This document shows, one piece after another, positions 26,719 through 34,074 of a stretch of DNA of 45,862 nt. Origin of the DNA: Patescibacteria group bacterium. Its GTDB lineage: Bacteria > Patescibacteriota > Microgenomatia > Woykebacterales > RBG-16-39-9b. The translations under genes and the position numbers were made by a program. The notes beneath the pieces were generated by a model. That model saw only the letters and a list, made by a program, of their open reading frames with translations, was not told the origin of the DNA and searched no databases. The stretch's first letter is position 1, and every line of letters starts with the position of its first letter. The DNA is taken from NCBI GenBank assembly GCA_025449635.1, contig JANWIZ010000036.1, positions 1 to 45,862 on the forward strand. Direction: 5' to 3'.

Positions 26719-27240
26719 TTGCAACAGAAAGGCAAATTGTGGTTTAGTAAAAGAGTGAACAATGATTATTTAAAAGGTAGCTTTCTAGCATTTCTGGTTT
26801 TAAGCGCGACAGTTGGATTAGTCTATTTGTCTCAAAACTTTTCTGAAACGAAATCATTTTCAAAAGTAAATACAAACTCAGAAAGGAAACTTCAGATCGG
26901 GTATACGACTATAACTGTGGAGACAGCCGATTCGCCAGTCGAGCAAGCTAAGGGTTTGTCTGGTCGAGAAAGTTTAGGAGAAAACCGTGGAATGTACTTC
27001 GTTCTAGAAAAAAGAGGGTTAATCAGTTTTTGGATGAAAGAGATGAAATTTTCGATTGACATCATTTGGGTCGACAGAGATACGATAATCGGTTTTGTCG
27101 AAAACGCCCCGCTACCATCAGAAGAGGGTATCCCAACTTTCAAATCTCCTTCTCCAGTAACCCACGTACTTGAAGTCAACGCTGGTTTTGTACAACAACA
27201 CGATTTGGAAGTTGGTCAGGAAATTGTTGAGCTAAAATAA
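26719..27240 (+). CDS. DUF192 family protein, membrane-anchored
   Basis: After a short basic N-terminus there is one hydrophobic helix (about 19-38), then a DUF192 domain of about 115 residues. It contains I-T-V-E-T-A-D-S-P-x-E-Q-A-K-G-L-S-G-R, RGMYFVLEK, ISFWMKEMKFSIDIIWVD and VTHVLEVNAGFV. The fold is a small beta-barrel; its function is not established. The start is uncertain. TTG at 26719 would be leaderless behind the -10 at 26705, while TTG at 26737 has AAAGG 4 bases upstream and GTG at 26755 is also possible. All keep the anchor. The HD gene starts 6 bases downstream, so the two probably form an operon. Confidence 0.85.
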   Translation: MQQKGKLWFSKRVNNDYLKGSFLAFLVLSATVGLVYLSQNFSETKSFSKVNTNSERKLQIGYTTITVETADSPVEQAKGLSGRESLGENRGMYFVLEKRGLISFWMKEMKFSIDIIWVDRDTIIGFVENAPLPSEEGIPTFKSPSPVTHVLEVNAGFVQQHDLEVGQEIVELK

Positions 27241-27246
27241 TTAAGT

Positions 27247-28221
27247 ATGAAAATTTTTGATAGTGTTTACGGTGAATTTGAAGTTAAGGAACCAGTTCTT
27301 GTTGAACTAATAAATTCTAAACCACTCCAGCGAATCAAGGGCGTTAACCAAGCTGGTACCCAACTAGTTCAAATTGAAAAAACTACAACCCGATACGATC
27401 ACTGTACTGGAGTAATGATCTTACTTGCCAAATTTGGGGCAAGTTTGGAAGAACAAATTGCAGGATTGTTACACGACGTACCACACACTGCCTTTTCCCA
27501 CGCAGCAGATTTTGTTTTTAAAGAAAATGAAAGTCAAACCTATCACGAAAGGTTTTTAAAGCAAATTGTTTTTGATTCAGAGATTCCAGCAATTCTAGAA
27601 AAATACGGTTTTGACCCTGAAAGAGTAACTGATGAACACAATTTTACCCTTCTAGAACAAGATATTCCCCAGCTGTGTGCTGATCGTATTGATTACTCAC
27701 TCCGGGATATAGCTACGGATAAGATTTTTTCCGAAAATGATATTAAACATATTCTTGATTCAATTACTGTCTTCGAAGGTAAATTTGCGATGAACGATAA
27801 AAAAATAGGCTATTTTTATGCCAAAGCTTTTATGAATCAGTGTCTTAACTCCTGGAACGCGCCAGTCACTCTGACAGCCTTTGAGCTTTTCGGACAACTT
27901 GTCCGTCAAGCAATAAAAATTAAAGTTTTGACTGAGCAAGACTTGTTCCAGACTGATGATGAGGTTCTGGAAAAATTGAAAACTTCAGAAAATAAAGAGG
28001 TTAAGAATTTACTCTCTAAACTGAATCCAAATCTTTCTGTGGTTCACGATGAAATAAATTTTGACTTTGACACTAGAGGGAAGGTGCGCTACATCGATCC
28101 CCCAATACTAAAAAACAAAATTGTCACACCTCTTTCCAAACTAAATCCCGCCTTTGAGCGGGATATAGTTACCTTTATTCAGTTAGCCAAGGCTGGCCAT
28201 AAAATTCGAGTTATTTCCTAG
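27247..28221 (+). CDS. HD-domain phosphohydrolase (dGTPase/SAMHD1-like)
   Basis: The metal site is complete: TRYDHCTGVM (His), GLLHDVPHTAFSHAAD (His-Asp pair and following His), and CADRIDYSLRDI (Asp). The N-terminal IFDSVYGEFEVKEPVLVELI and LQRIKGVNQAG resemble the start of dGTPase/SAMHD1-like HD proteins (here 324 residues). It probably hydrolyses a nucleotide; dNTP triphosphohydrolase activity is one possibility. It is co-transcribed with the DUF192 gene and overlaps the end of the convergent LPXTG gene by 11 bases. A CCCGC/GCGGG inverted repeat near 28146-28163 lies inside its last codons. Confidence 0.85.
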   Translation: MKIFDSVYGEFEVKEPVLVELINSKPLQRIKGVNQAGTQLVQIEKTTTRYDHCTGVMILLAKFGASLEEQIAGLLHDVPHTAFSHAADFVFKENESQTYHERFLKQIVFDSEIPAILEKYGFDPERVTDEHNFTLLEQDIPQLCADRIDYSLRDIATDKIFSENDIKHILDSITVFEGKFAMNDKKIGYFYAKAFMNQCLNSWNAPVTLTAFELFGQLVRQAIKIKVLTEQDLFQTDDEVLEKLKTSENKEVKNLLSKLNPNLSVVHDEINFDFDTRGKVRYIDPPILKNKIVTPLSKLNPAFERDIVTFIQLAKAGHKIRVIS

Positions 28222-28879
28222 ATACTGCTTGAAAGGCATATTTATTAACTGTATTCACTACTATCCCAATCAAAACCAACGCCAAAGCTAGAGCTAGATT
28301 CCCGATCAAACCAAGATAAGAATCGTTCCCGGTTTGTGGAAGCTTAGTTACCGAAGATAACACAGTTGGAGTTACTACAGTTGTAGTAGCTGCAACAACA
28401 GTGGGGGTACCACTTGGTTGATTTCTGGTAGGCTCGACTATTGGCTTATTTACATTTGGTTTACAATCGTTTTCCACTGGTTTATTTACAACTTTCTTTG
28501 GTTTGTGACCGCACCAACCTTCGTTGTCATCTTCAAAGTCATCGTCATTGCCACAACCATTGTTACCATCTTGATCGGCTTTATCGACACCACCAGTACT
28601 TCCCGGTTTGTCAGATTTACCGTAGTTTCGCTCTGGTCCTTTAGAGTTGTTATCTGGATCAGATTTAGATTTACCTTGAGTGAAAGAGAGTCCTTTTTCA
28701 ATACTGCGATCTTTTCCAGATGGGTGAGAGTTGTCACCTTCATCAGGCTTGTCGTAAACTATTGAGGACTTTATTGGTTTGGAATGCGAATAGTTACCGT
28801 AAGAGGCAAAAGCCACCTTTGGCAATAAAGCTAAATTAAAAAGAAGTATTAACCCTATAATAACAGTTTTCTTAATCAT
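28211..28879 (-). CDS. LPXTG-type cell-wall-anchored surface protein
   Basis: From the ATG at 28879 the protein has a signal peptide (IKKTVIIGLILLFNLALLPK, cleavage near AFASYG). A low-complexity, Asp/Asn/Gly/Lys-rich region of about 110 residues follows, including a CGNDDDFEDDNEGWCG loop. Next comes a Pro/Thr/Val-rich stalk, then the sorting signal LPQTG with a following hydrophobic helix and a basic tail (AVSRK). Sortase would link it to peptidoglycan; no sortase gene is in the window. The acidic loop could bind calcium or another cation (inference). The upstream TTG extension overlaps the promoter and is rejected. Its presence indicates a monoderm-type cell surface. Confidence 0.88.
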   Translation of the reverse strand: MIKKTVIIGLILLFNLALLPKVAFASYGNYSHSKPIKSSIVYDKPDEGDNSHPSGKDRSIEKGLSFTQGKSKSDPDNNSKGPERNYGKSDKPGSTGGVDKADQDGNNGCGNDDDFEDDNEGWCGHKPKKVVNKPVENDCKPNVNKPIVEPTRNQPSGTPTVVAATTTVVTPTVLSSVTKLPQTGNDSYLGLIGNLALALALVLIGIVVNTVNKYAFQAVSRK

Positions 28880-28886
28880 GGTAGTT

Positions 28887-28915
28887 ATTCTATCATATCT
28901 TATAGTATATGTCAA
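28887..28915 (-). promoter_or_regulatory. Consensus promoter of the LPXTG gene (leaderless)
   Basis: On the minus strand TTGACA (28910-28915), 17 bases and TAGAAT (28887-28892), then 7 bases to the ATG. Confidence 0.75.
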
Positions 28916-28921
28916 TGTGAC

Positions 28922-28950
28922 TTGACTCTTGCATAATCTTAGGGTAAAAT
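28922..28950 (+). promoter_or_regulatory. Promoter of ncRNA-3
   Basis: TTGACT (28922-28927), 17 bases, TAAAAT (28945-28950). It lies back to back with the LPXTG gene promoter. Confidence 0.7.
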
Positions 28951-28956
28951 GCTTTT

Positions 28957-29265
28957 CAGCTCAATTACCTTCGGGAGATTTTGAGATAGGCTCTTGGGCC
29001 TGCGAGAAAGGAAGATAATTGAGTTAGGGAAGACTCTGGTGTGGATGCCACAGAGAATAAAACTAGGAGTGAGACCTAGTCGGGGTTTGCCTTGATCCCC
29101 GTTAGAGCTTTCGTTCTCCAAGGACAGTGACTCATCTTTTGTGAAATAATGAGGAGATGAGTGGAGTATGTAAATCACACATACTTTGAGTCTGTTCTGC
29201 CAAAAACTTGCACGAAAAAGGGCTATCCCAACTCTGCAAGTCGTGTGTCTTCCCGAATTTTTTTT
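28957..29265 (+). ncRNA. Putative structured RNA 3, about 310 nt
   Basis: The 481-base gap before the membrane protein gene holds a promoter-driven block of successive hairpins. CTCAATTA plus CTTC (28960-28972) pair with GAAG plus TAATTGAG (29011-29023). CTCTG/CAGAG lies near 29034. ACTAGG (29062) pairs with CCTAGT (29075), and CGGGG (29081) with CCCCG (29097). ACTCATCT (29130) pairs with AGATGAGT (29155) inside GGACAG/CTGTTC. AGTATGT (29165) pairs with ACATACT (29179), and ACTTGCA (29206) with TGCAAGT (29235). TTCGGGA near the 5' end can pair with TCCCGAA just before eight T, which would close and end the RNA. A GCCACAGAGAATAAA stretch recalls part of RNase P RNA, but the P4 core is not evident. 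The remaining 95 bases to the next gene carry only its promoter and ribosome-binding site. Confidence 0.62.
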
Positions 29266-29360
29266 AAATCGTAGCAACCTCAAATTTTCGTATTTAAATA
29301 TAAGCTCCCTAGGTATATACTCAAACTACTATATAGAGAGATCAGGAAAGGAGGTTTTCC

Positions 29361-29954
29361 GTGTTCCCAGAAAGCGGGCTGGGTTTTGACTTTCTGGTAA
29401 ATCAACCGATTTACTTGCGGGGTAGAAGAATTGTTGGTCCTTTAGTCAACAGTTACTGGCCCGCAACTTTCGTGCACATGGAGTCAAGATTTTCGAAGTA
29501 TTTTCTTTTGCTTCCTTTGGCAGCTTTTTTGGGAATCGAATGGGCGATTGGGATCATGCTTGTTTATGGTATGGGCTACACTTTGTTTTATGAGTGGCTT
29601 AGCTCTCGTGGCAGAATCCCAGAACCAATGGAGACAAACAATCCCGCCAAAGGGTTTATGGTTGGTCTCCAGCAGTGGGGTTACTCAAAAGTAGTGAAGC
29701 GGTTGGGTCCAGGAAGTTCGAACCTCGTCAAAATACCGACAATTGCTTTTGGAGCCTTAACTTGTGGTGGTGTGGTCGCTGTGCACTACTATATAAAAGC
29801 TGCGGGTTATTCAGGAATTGGGGCGGTAGTTGGTAATATGGCTTGCAGACTTGCTGCCATTCCGGAAAAGTTTCTGTATCTTAGTGGTCTGTCAATTGCA
29901 ATCGGTCTGGTCAAACCACAAGCTTTGCAAATACTGAGCGAGATCTTCAGATGA
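29361..29954 (+). CDS. Unknown multi-pass membrane protein
   Basis: I do not recognise this 197-residue protein. The GTG start follows AAAGGAGG by 6 bases. The first 45 residues are soluble with aromatic and Gly residues. Hydrophobic segments lie at about 46-72, 126-146, 150-165 and 173-187, with a basic loop (SKVVKRLGPGSSN) between, so three to five membrane helices are likely. No catalytic motif is visible. The leader carries AGATCAGGAAAGGAGG (29339-29354), nearly identical to the leaders of both desaturase-like genes. This suggests a shared regulator or origin and perhaps a membrane-lipid-related role (inference). It ends in a strong terminator and so is a single-gene unit. Confidence 0.65.
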   Translation: MFPESGLGFDFLVNQPIYLRGRRIVGPLVNSYWPATFVHMESRFSKYFLLLPLAAFLGIEWAIGIMLVYGMGYTLFYEWLSSRGRIPEPMETNNPAKGFMVGLQQWGYSKVVKRLGPGSSNLVKIPTIAFGALTCGGVVAVHYYIKAAGYSGIGAVVGNMACRLAAIPEKFLYLSGLSIAIGLVKPQALQILSEIFR

Positions 29955-30008
29955 CAAGGTGTCTTTTTGCTGCAAAGGCAACGAAGACCCCTTGTCTTAT
30001 TTTTTTTC
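29953..30008 (+). terminator. Terminator of the 29361 membrane protein gene
   Basis: GACAAGG (29953-29959) pairs with CCTTGTC (29990-29996), extended by GTCTT/AAGAC and TTGC/GCAA. TTATTTTTTTT follows. Confidence 0.85.
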
Positions 30009-30023
30009 AATAACTCCAAACTA

Positions 30024-30052
30024 TTTACCCTATAGAAATTATTTGTTATAAT
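30024..30052 (+). promoter_or_regulatory. Promoter of the 30126-31246 operon
   Basis: TTTACC (30024-30029), 17 bases, TATAAT (30047-30052). The leader of about 65 bases has two ribosome-binding-like sites: AAAGGAGG at 30070, with no standard start codon after it, and AAGGAG at 30113 for the GTG at 30126. Confidence 0.6.
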
Positions 30053-30125
30053 CTCACCCTAAAAGTAGCAAAGGAGGATTTTACAACTTAATAAAAACGG
30101 ACTAGTTCAAACAAGGAGAAGATCA

Positions 30126-30413
30126 GTGGAAATTTCAACTCTAAACACCCAAGAGGGAGACCGAAAGGTCACTCTCGACACCCGGAGCGTGAACGGTCGC
30201 AACACCGCCAAAGAAATGATCGAGAGTAAGCTCAAAGAGGGTGCAGCGCTCTTCATCAAGATCAACGGCGATGACTTTCGAGTCAAAGGCTACGACCCGA
30301 AGAAAGACGAGCTGATTGTGCGTCGCAACACAATAGTTGCTCGACAGCAAACGTTCCGTTACCCGGGTCACGAAGCGAAACTCACGATCGTTCCTCCCCG
30401 CGCCGGCGGCTAG
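30126..30413 (+). CDS. Unknown small protein, GC-rich gene
   Basis: This 95-residue protein is not recognised. It starts with GTG, supported by AAGGAG about 7 bases upstream. The sequence is mixed charged, with an alternating beta-like middle (ALFIKINGDDFRVKGYDPKK, then ELIVRRNTIVARQQTFRYPG) and a C-terminus IVPPRAGG. No signal peptide, membrane helix or metal motif is seen. Codons are visibly richer in G and C than in neighbouring genes (many CGC, CTC, ATC, GAC). This suggests either recent transfer or selection for strong expression. The following gene starts 2 bases after its stop, so the two are co-translated and probably work together. A mirror open frame on the other strand is attributed to this GC bias. 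Confidence 0.65.
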   Translation: MEISTLNTQEGDRKVTLDTRSVNGRNTAKEMIESKLKEGAALFIKINGDDFRVKGYDPKKDELIVRRNTIVARQQTFRYPGHEAKLTIVPPRAGG

Positions 30414-30415
30414 CA

Positions 30416-31246
30416 ATGCCTCCAAAAACACTCAATCTGGAAGCTCCTGGGACAGAGTTGCTTAAAGAAGCTCTCCAAGGTCCCAACGGGTATGGAGTAC
30501 CAAAGTATTTGAGAGGCTATCCTTTAGTTGGTCGGTCAGCTGGTGTTTTAAACGAGGTGTTTGAAATTAACGATCACCCCAAATCAGACTCAGTTTTCCC
30601 AGCACTTTCTGAACTTGAGTTTCGGGACAAGTTTCTTGGTCTAGCAATCTGGTCGATGAGCTGGGAATTTTGGGATAGGTTTTTCCCAAGATTTTTTGCA
30701 GCTCTAAGAAATGAAGAGTTGGGTTGGAGATACGTTAATACTTGGCATCCGAAAAAGGGGGTTAAAATCACTGTCTACCAGACAAGTGAGGGTGAGTACT
30801 TTCACATCCCTCTTCGAACATATGATGATCCTTACTCGCTGCTAATACGTACAAATAAGGTTTTGGTCCGAACTGGCAATGTAACTGCGGAGAAGAAGGC
30901 TAGGAAAAATCTGCTGTCTCATCTCAACAGACGACAAAGAAAAGAGCTGATTCTTACTGGTTGCTTTGTTGAGGTTGGCAAGAACCGAACCAACTACAGA
31001 ATTAGGTTTAACCGACCGACCATTGCCTTCCGCGAAACAAAAGGTAAGGAGGGTTTGCGGTACGAAGAGTTCGTAGGTAGCTATTGCCTCCACTCTCTTG
31101 GTTATTATTACGGTACTTTCGCTGGAGTTATGGCACCATCCGATGAAATGCTAGCTCATCTACTAATGATCCGTGCGGACGAGATTGACTTCTTGAAGGA
31201 AGCGAATAAGCATGGGCTGGAGGATCCCTTGGGAGGAGTGTCTTAA
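30416..31246 (+). CDS. Unknown protein with a conserved-looking C-terminal domain
   Basis: The 276-residue protein starts 2 bases after the preceding stop. The first 175 residues are soluble, aromatic-rich and unassigned (AIWSMSWEFWDRFFPRFF near 77-94). The last 100 residues contain LLSHLNRRQRKELILTGCFV, E-V-G-x-N-R-T-N-Y-R-I-R-F, Y-C-L-H-S and then APSDEMLAHLLMIRADE with F-L-K-E-A-N. This order of blocks resembles a domain I have seen at the C-terminus of uncharacterised bacterial proteins, but I cannot name it. No enzyme motif is certain. It is the last gene of a two-gene operon and has a strong terminator. Confidence 0.6.
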   Translation: MPPKTLNLEAPGTELLKEALQGPNGYGVPKYLRGYPLVGRSAGVLNEVFEINDHPKSDSVFPALSELEFRDKFLGLAIWSMSWEFWDRFFPRFFAALRNEELGWRYVNTWHPKKGVKITVYQTSEGEYFHIPLRTYDDPYSLLIRTNKVLVRTGNVTAEKKARKNLLSHLNRRQRKELILTGCFVEVGKNRTNYRIRFNRPTIAFRETKGKEGLRYEEFVGSYCLHSLGYYYGTFAGVMAPSDEMLAHLLMIRADEIDFLKEANKHGLEDPLGGVS

Positions 31247-31247
31247 A

Positions 31248-31275
31248 AGCAGAACACAAATGTTCTGCTTTTTTC
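31248..31275 (+). terminator. Terminator of the 30126-31246 operon
   Basis: AGCAGAACA (31248-31256) pairs perfectly with TGTTCTGCT (31261-31269), followed by TTTTTTC. Confidence 0.9.
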
Positions 31276-31303
31276 TTTTCTCTAAAACTTTACTACGCTT
31301 TGC

Positions 31304-31332
31304 TTGTAATTTTTTTATTGAATCTTTAGAAT
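31304..31332 (+). promoter_or_regulatory. Promoter of the MacB-type ABC operon
   Basis: TTGTAA (31304-31309), 17 bases, TAGAAT (31327-31332). The ATG at 31343 is 10 bases past the -10 box, giving a leader of about 4 bases. Confidence 0.6.
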
Positions 31333-31342
31333 TAACTTTCTC

Positions 31343-32002
31343 ATGATAAAAGTTGAGAGTGTTTCTAAGATTTACAAAACAGGGGATAGCGAATTCAAGG
31401 CTTTGGATAATGTTTCGGTCGAGATCAAAAAAGGTGAATTCGTGGCTATTCTTGGACCTTCAGGTAGTGGTAAATCCACTTTGATGCATCTCATTGGCGG
31501 TCTCGATAAACCAACAAAAGGTACAATTGAGGTTGACGGTCAAATTTTAAACAATCTAAATGACAAGCAATTGGCTACTTACCGCAATCAAAAAATTGGT
31601 TTTGTCTTCCAATTTTTTAACCTTCTACAAGGAACTAATACCCTTACCAATGTGACATTGCCGTTAGTTTATTCAAAAAAGAAATTCAACCGCAAAACTA
31701 AAGCTGTTGAGATCTTAAAAGAAGTTGGCCTTGAGCACAAACTAAAAAATCGACCCAATCAACTTTCCGGTGGCGAGCAACAAAGAGTCTCGATTGCCAG
31801 AGCTTTGGTAAACGATCCAGATATCATTTTAGCTGATGAACCAACTGGAAATCTTGATTCTAAAACTGGTCTACAGATTTTTGAACTACTTAACCAACTA
31901 AATGCAAACGGTAAAACTATTATACTTGTCACTCATGACAATTCACTTGCCGAAAAGGCTAAAAGAATTATTCGTGTAAAAGATGGTGGTATTGAGGTTT
32001 AG
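31343..32002 (+). CDS. ABC transporter ATP-binding protein (LolD/MacB type)
   Basis: This is a nucleotide-binding subunit of the MacB/LolCDE/FtsE group. Motifs are Walker A GPSGSGKST (about 39-47), the Q-loop FVFQFFNLL, the ABC signature LSGGEQQRVSIARAL, Walker B IILADEPTGNLD and the switch His in VTHD. The A-loop is a Tyr in SKIYKTGDSEF. The length of 219 residues is standard. The FtsX-type permease follows 2 bases later, so the two make one mechanotransmission-type transporter. It probably exports a peptide, lipid or surface product. No periplasmic adaptor gene follows. Confidence 0.95.
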   Translation: MIKVESVSKIYKTGDSEFKALDNVSVEIKKGEFVAILGPSGSGKSTLMHLIGGLDKPTKGTIEVDGQILNNLNDKQLATYRNQKIGFVFQFFNLLQGTNTLTNVTLPLVYSKKKFNRKTKAVEILKEVGLEHKLKNRPNQLSGGEQQRVSIARALVNDPDIILADEPTGNLDSKTGLQIFELLNQLNANGKTIILVTHDNSLAEKAKRIIRVKDGGIEV

Positions 32003-32004
32003 AT

Positions 32005-33228
32005 ATGGGAATTTTACTAGATAGCATCAAGATGGCTTTTTCTTCCCTACTTGCTAAAAAGGCGAGGAGTTTTCTCTCGATGCTAGGAATAGTCATTGGA
32101 ATTCTGACAATCTCCAGTTTACTTTCACTGGCATTTGGAGTGCGGTCTGAAGTAGAAAAGACCATCACAGATCTAGGTACTAATCTTGTAGCAGTGACGC
32201 CAGGAAAACAACTTAGCGAAGAAGGTGGTGCTAACTTAGCAGCTCAATTTGGTCAAAGTACTCTAACTGAAGAGGATTTTCTGGCAATCAAGGCAGAGGT
32301 TATTGATGCAAAAAAGATTTCTGTGGCTCTGCTTTTAACAGGCACGACTAGAGTAGGCGGTACAGTTTCAAACTCCGCGTCTATTTTGGCTGGTTCCCCA
32401 GGGTTCGAGGAAATCTTCAACCTGAGTCTCGATCGGGGTCGACAATTGAACCAAGACGATGAGGACACCAACGCTAGGGTCGTTGTCATTGGTCCAAAAA
32501 CTGCACAAAAATTGTTTCCCGATCAAAACCCTCTTGGTAAAATTTTGGAAATAAGATCGACTGAATTCACTGTAGTTGGACTTTTTAAGAAAATAGAAAC
32601 CGCTTCAAATATTGGAGGTCCTGACTTCAATGATGTCGTTATGATGCCCATCCACACTGGCTGGGAAATTACCAATACCAAATCAGTTTTTCGAATTGCA
32701 ATGCAAGCTCCAGATGCGGAGTCAGTTGAGAGAATAAAAAAAGAGGTCAAAGATGTCTTACTTAGAACCCACAAGGGAGAGGAAGATTTTTCAGTTCTAA
32801 CACAGAAAGATCTGCTCAAGGTCACTGGGGGAGTCTTGGATATTATGACCGCTTTATTAGGAGCACTTGCAGCGATTTCACTTTTGGTAGGTGGGATTGG
32901 GATCATGAATATTATGTTAGTTTCGGTAAGTGAAAGGACTAGAGAAATTGGTATCAGAAAAGCAGTTGGAGCAACACAAGGAGCGATATTACTGCAATTT
33001 TTGATTGAAAGTATGATCTTAACTTTGCTTGGTGGTTTAGTCGCGATTAGTTTTTTTACCTTTGCTATTAGTTTAATTCCAGCCGATTCGCCAATACCTA
33101 TCAAACTTAATTGGGGAGTACTGACGCTATCACTAATCTTTTCAGCGTTAGTTGGAATAATCTTTGGTCTGATCCCTGCAATTGGAGCAGCTCGTAAACA
33201 TCCAATCGATGCTCTTCGTTACGAATAA
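32005..33228 (+). CDS. MacB-like ABC transporter permease (FtsX family)
   Basis: The 407-residue protein has one N-terminal membrane helix (about 20-45, preceded by SLLAKKARSFLSMLGIVIGI), a large extracellular MacB_PCD domain (about 50-275) and three C-terminal helices of the FtsX domain. The C-terminal domain includes GGIGIMNIMLVSVSERTREI, then IGIRKAVGATQ and LIPAIGAARKHPIDALRYE, the standard end of this family. It pairs with the ATPase directly upstream. In monoderm bacteria such pairs often export antimicrobial peptides or act as sensors. Substrate unknown. Confidence 0.95.
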   Translation: MGILLDSIKMAFSSLLAKKARSFLSMLGIVIGILTISSLLSLAFGVRSEVEKTITDLGTNLVAVTPGKQLSEEGGANLAAQFGQSTLTEEDFLAIKAEVIDAKKISVALLLTGTTRVGGTVSNSASILAGSPGFEEIFNLSLDRGRQLNQDDEDTNARVVVIGPKTAQKLFPDQNPLGKILEIRSTEFTVVGLFKKIETASNIGGPDFNDVVMMPIHTGWEITNTKSVFRIAMQAPDAESVERIKKEVKDVLLRTHKGEEDFSVLTQKDLLKVTGGVLDIMTALLGALAAISLLVGGIGIMNIMLVSVSERTREIGIRKAVGATQGAILLQFLIESMILTLLGGLVAISFFTFAISLIPADSPIPIKLNWGVLTLSLIFSALVGIIFGLIPAIGAARKHPIDALRYE

Positions 33229-33250
33229 ACACGTTTTTTAACAACACTAC

Positions 33251-33280
33251 TTGACAGCAGTTCAAAAAAAGCTTCACAAT
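33251..33280 (+). promoter_or_regulatory. Promoter of the 33319 membrane protein gene
   Basis: TTGACA (33251-33256), 18 bases, CACAAT (33275-33280). It is followed by AAAGGAGAG about 8 bases before the ATG. Confidence 0.5.
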
Positions 33281-33318
33281 AACAACATTATTAAATCTCC
33301 TGAAAGGAGAGCTGCCAA

Positions 33319-34017
33319 ATGAACACTTTTTCCCCAGTAGAAGCAATTAAATACGGTTGGACCACTTTTAAAACCAATCCAAGTTTTTTAATTAAATTAT
33401 TTCTGATAGTTTTTGCTCTGGAAATCGGTTTGAGTATGTTATCTCCAAAAAGCACCGCTTCAAATTGGCCTTTGGTAATGCTTATATCTATTCCGACAAC
33501 CATTGTTTCGATGATTATTTCGCTTGGAATGATTAATACGCTATTAAAGTTTGTAGCTACTGGAAAAGCAAGTTTCTCGGATTTATTTTCTGAGTTTACA
33601 AATTTTAAACTAGTTATTAACTATATTATTGGGTCAATTATAGTTGGACTGATTGTGATTGGGGGATTAATATTATTGATAATTCCAGGTCTTTATTTCG
33701 CAATTAGGCTCAATCTATTTGTTTACTATATTGTAGATAAGAACTTAGGTTATATGGAAGCTGTAAAAGCTAGCTGGAGTGCTACTAAGGGAAATGTCTT
33801 GAACCTAATGATTTTTGGAACCTTAAGCTTGGGGGTAATATTGCTAGGTCTTTTAGCACTTATAGTTGGCTTGCTTGTAGCCATTCCAGTAATTTCCCTT
33901 GCCGGAATTTATGTTTACAAGAAAATTTCTCAACAAGGAACTCAAGCGGCTGCTCCTGCAGAATCAACACCAATTCCTCAACCAACAGTTGAGCAACCTG
34001 TAACACCAGCTGTATAA
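33319..34017 (+). CDS. Multi-pass membrane protein, DUF975/YciC-like
   Basis: The 232-residue protein has about six hydrophobic segments (24-40, 51-78, 98-125, 130-140, 160-195). The central block LIIPGLYFAIRLNLFVYYIV, with D-K-N-L-G-Y-M-E-A-V-K-A-S-W-S-A-T-K-G-N after it, is typical of the DUF975/glycerophosphoryl-diester-linked membrane family in Firmicutes and CPR. The C-terminus is a Pro/Gln/Thr/Val-rich tail of about 25 residues, presumably outside or flexible. Function unknown. It has its own promoter and a Shine-Dalgarno. A role in envelope homeostasis is only inference. Confidence 0.75.
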   Translation: MNTFSPVEAIKYGWTTFKTNPSFLIKLFLIVFALEIGLSMLSPKSTASNWPLVMLISIPTTIVSMIISLGMINTLLKFVATGKASFSDLFSEFTNFKLVINYIIGSIIVGLIVIGGLILLIIPGLYFAIRLNLFVYYIVDKNLGYMEAVKASWSATKGNVLNLMIFGTLSLGVILLGLLALIVGLLVAIPVISLAGIYVYKKISQQGTQAAAPAESTPIPQPTVEQPVTPAV

Positions 34018-34038
34018 GTCTATGACATAAATGCTCTA

Positions 34039-34066
34039 TTTACTTTAATAAAAAACTTTCTATAAT
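34039..34066 (+). promoter_or_regulatory. Promoter of the SPFH gene (leaderless)
   Basis: TTTACT (34039-34044), 16 bases, TATAAT (34061-34066), then 8 bases to the ATG. Confidence 0.55.
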
Positions 34067-34074
34067 CATTTCAA

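Noticed and set aside
28146-28163. CCCGC/GCGGG inverted repeat as a terminator
   Set aside because: It lies inside the HD hydrolase coding sequence and has no T-run on either strand.
29041-29070. RNase P RNA call for ncRNA-3
   Set aside because: Only one short stretch resembles RNase P. The P4 strands (GAGGAAAGTCC-like and ACAGAACCCGGC-like) were not found.
28939-29283. Open frame of 114 codons on the minus strand across ncRNA-3
   Set aside because: No ribosome-binding site or promoter in that direction, no domain, and the DNA is better explained by consecutive hairpins and a plus-strand promoter.
30070-30125. Upstream start at an ATT codon behind AAAGGAGG, in frame with the 30126 gene
   Set aside because: The frame is open, but ATT starts are very rare, and the GTG at 30126 has its own AAGGAG at proper spacing.
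30141-30431. 96-codon minus-strand frame opposite the 30126 gene
   Set aside because: A mirror frame caused by GC-rich codons. The plus-strand gene has promoter, ribosome-binding site and coupling to the next gene.
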